A stretch of DNA of 64,000 nucleotides from Boswellia sacra. Lineage: Eukaryota; Streptophyta; Magnoliopsida; Sapindales; Burseraceae. Under the pieces are notes generated by a model. That model saw only the letters and a program-made list of their open reading frames with translations, was not told where the DNA came from and did no database searches. Numbering within the stretch: position 1 is the first letter of the stretch; every line of letters starts with the position of its first letter. Positions 62,350-64,000 of the stretch are shown one piece after another. Position numbers and translations under genes: made by a program. The stretch is from the NCBI GenBank assembly GCA_013180625.2, contig SNVD02009623.1, forward strand, positions 328,794-392,793. The letters are read 5' to 3'.

Positions 62350-62554
62350 GCCATGATAATACCATTTAGTGACGCAATAGCTAGCAATGGAAACTGATCT
62401 ATATTAGAACTAAAATTGAAATTTTCCTTAACCGCAGCGGATCGCCATGAACGACAAACTCTACCAAAAGCAAGAAAGTCAAAGTATGACATAAGGCGTT
62501 GAGCGATTTGAACTAAAATATCATGACTGAGTTCTGACCAATCCGCCATTCTGT
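62350..62554 (-). pseudogene. 5' fragment of an F-box gene, cut by the right LTR
   Basis: The minus strand encodes an F-box start: MADWSELSHDILVQIAQRL, then FLAFGRVCRSWRSAAV, as in F-box/DUF295 proteins. The reading frame runs into the LTR at 62349, and the rest of the gene is not on the other side of the retroelement, where a WAT1-like fragment is found instead. It is a different F-box gene from the one at 35880. Confidence 0.8.
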
Positions 62555-62574
62555 AACGAAATTGATGTAGCAAA

Positions 62575-62889
62575 AAAACTGAAATCGATGAAACGGAATT
62601 TGCTTGTTGGAACCCTAAGTCAAACCTGATCCAAGATGTGTGAGACCTCTTAGTGATTTAACACCTAATCAAAGAAACAAAAATACGCAATTTAGCAGTA
62701 AATGAATAACAAACTTCCTATGTGAAAAGGAGTCTAATAATTAATTAGACTTCTCATCTATTTAGTCTAGTTGCTTTGACTGAATTGGCAATTAAGGTCT
62801 GGCGTTAATAACTTGACATTTGAGGAAAAAGAAAAAGAAAAAACTGAAATAGAGGAGAAGGGGAAAAAATTAAAAAAAGAAAAAGAAAC
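62575..62889. other. Upstream of the F-box fragment
   Basis: AT-rich, with a GAAAAAGAAAAAG purine run near 62822-62888. No gene was recognised. Confidence 0.4.
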
Positions 62890-62899
62890 TTACCGTGTG

Positions 62900-63075
62900 A
62901 AATAGGCTTGGGCATTTGCCCCGGACCCACCACGGACCCGATTGGATCCGGTTCAATGGGGTGGGTCATCATAGGGGCGGGTCTGAGGCAGAAAATTTCT
63001 GCCTCGGGCGGGGCGGGTCCGGGTCCGGGTCCATCCATTTGGACCCGTAGACCCGCCCCGCCCCGCAAGGTTAAG
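62900..63075. mobile_element. GC-rich arm of a GGGGC/GGGTCC-type element
   Basis: Words such as GACCCGCCCCGCCCC and CCGGGTCCGGGTCC recall the arms of the hAT element at 19064-19608. It includes the inverted repeat GAGGCAGAAA/TTTCTGCCTC at about 62982-63002. Only one arm is visible; the other end would lie beyond the window or be lost. Confidence 0.45.
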
Positions 63076-63267
63076 GATATATTTATAAAATTTTAAAAGT
63101 TTAGGACTGTTATGTAATTTTGTAGATTATATTTGTTAAATTTTTCATATATATAAATTCTTAATAATTCTACAAATAATACAAATACTTTAATAAAAAT
63201 GACATTTTAATTAATAATTAACATCTTTTAGTATATTAATATCAATTTCGTCATATTATAATGACAA

Positions 63268-64000
63268 AATAAAATATTTGTATTTTATAGTAATTGAATT
63301 TGTATAACATATACAATCTTGATATAGATTATTAAGTATTAATTAAATTATTGCAAAATTAACAAGATTATTTTTAAAATATAATCAGTATATTATTTTC
63401 TAAATATGTAAATAGAAATATAATAAAAATAATCTTAAAATTTTAAATATATGATTTATTGTAATTTAAATTAATTAATTAAATTATTAATGTTTCATAA
63501 ATATATAATGTTAATTATTTGGTATATGCTAATAATATTATTGTTATTATTAGATTGAAACTAAATCAACATGTTATTAAAAATTTATTTAATTATATTA
63601 TCAACTATTTAAAAAATTGTCAATTAAATAATTTATAAGCAATAATACACTTTTAACATTATTTCAAATAAAGTATGTAACATTATTACTAATATAATTA
63701 AATGATAATTAATGATAATTAAATATTTATATTTTATAATAATTAAATTTTATAATATATACAATCTTGATATAGATTACTAAGTACTAATTAAATTATT
63801 GCAGTATTAACATGATTATTTTAAAAATATATATCTTTAATATAATCAATATATTATTTCCCAAATATGTCAATAAAAATAGGATAAAAATAATCTTATA
63901 ATCTTAAATATATGATTTATCGTAAATTCTTAAATAAATTAATTACTTTAATTATTAATGTTTCATAAATACATATAATGTTAATTAATTAGTATATACA
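63268..64000. repeat. AT-rich direct repeat, period about 450 bp
   Basis: The segment from about 63268 to 63545 recurs from about 63720 to the window end in the same order (shared words ATACAATCTTGATATAGATTA, ATATGATTTAT and TTAATGTTTCATAAATA). No gene is present. The second copy is cut by the window edge. Confidence 0.7.

Overview
The window is plant nuclear DNA: AT-rich, with short exons separated by GT-AG introns, eudicot-type gene families, MITEs and nested transposons. It is most likely from a woody rosid; the gene and repeat repertoire would fit a Citrus-like genome, but that is only a guess. No bacterial or organellar feature is visible.

The left half (1-34.4 kb) carries ordinary genes. 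From left to right: a solo-LTR copy cut by the window edge (1-430); a MITE (706-1169); HSFA8, a class A heat-shock factor (+, 2 coding exons, 391 aa); two head-to-tail vacuolar iron transporter genes of the VIT1 family (-, 241 and 246 aa, with identical internal exon sizes); about 8 kb of gene-poor DNA with two GC-rich non-autonomous hAT elements; a decayed fragment of an SmD2 gene; the intact spliceosomal SmD2 gene (-, 107 aa), whose first intron holds three copies of a C/D snoRNA of the U59/snR54 type; and CCZ1 (-, 9 coding exons, 513 aa), a subunit of the MON1-CCZ1 Rab7 activator.

The right half (34.8-64 kb) is dominated by mobile DNA. A clean solo LTR (TSD ACATG) precedes an F-box/DUF295 gene that is split by a 13.9-kb hAT element (8-bp TSD TCTCTAAG). 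That hAT is itself split by a 9.75-kb Mutator-like element (candidate 9-bp TSD ATATTTAAA), which carries a MuDR-type transposase and a convergent 11-exon DUF1985-Ulp1 protease gene, the layout of Kaonashi MULEs with KIU genes. Between these two genes lies an array of imperfect GCACGAC..GTCGTGC palindromes. Further right come a WAT1-like gene fragment, a nearly complete Ty3/gypsy chromovirus with 2.47-kb LTRs of about 99 % identity, a second truncated F-box gene at the retroelement's far edge, and AT-rich tandem repeats.

The most notable points are the U59 snoRNA triplet in an SmD2 intron, the three-level nesting (gene, hAT, MULE with a captured protease), the palindromic array inside the MULE, and a retroelement whose flanks differ in both TSD and gene content, which suggests a recombination breakpoint. 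All exon borders were derived by hand from splice signals, reading phase and family knowledge; no search was run.
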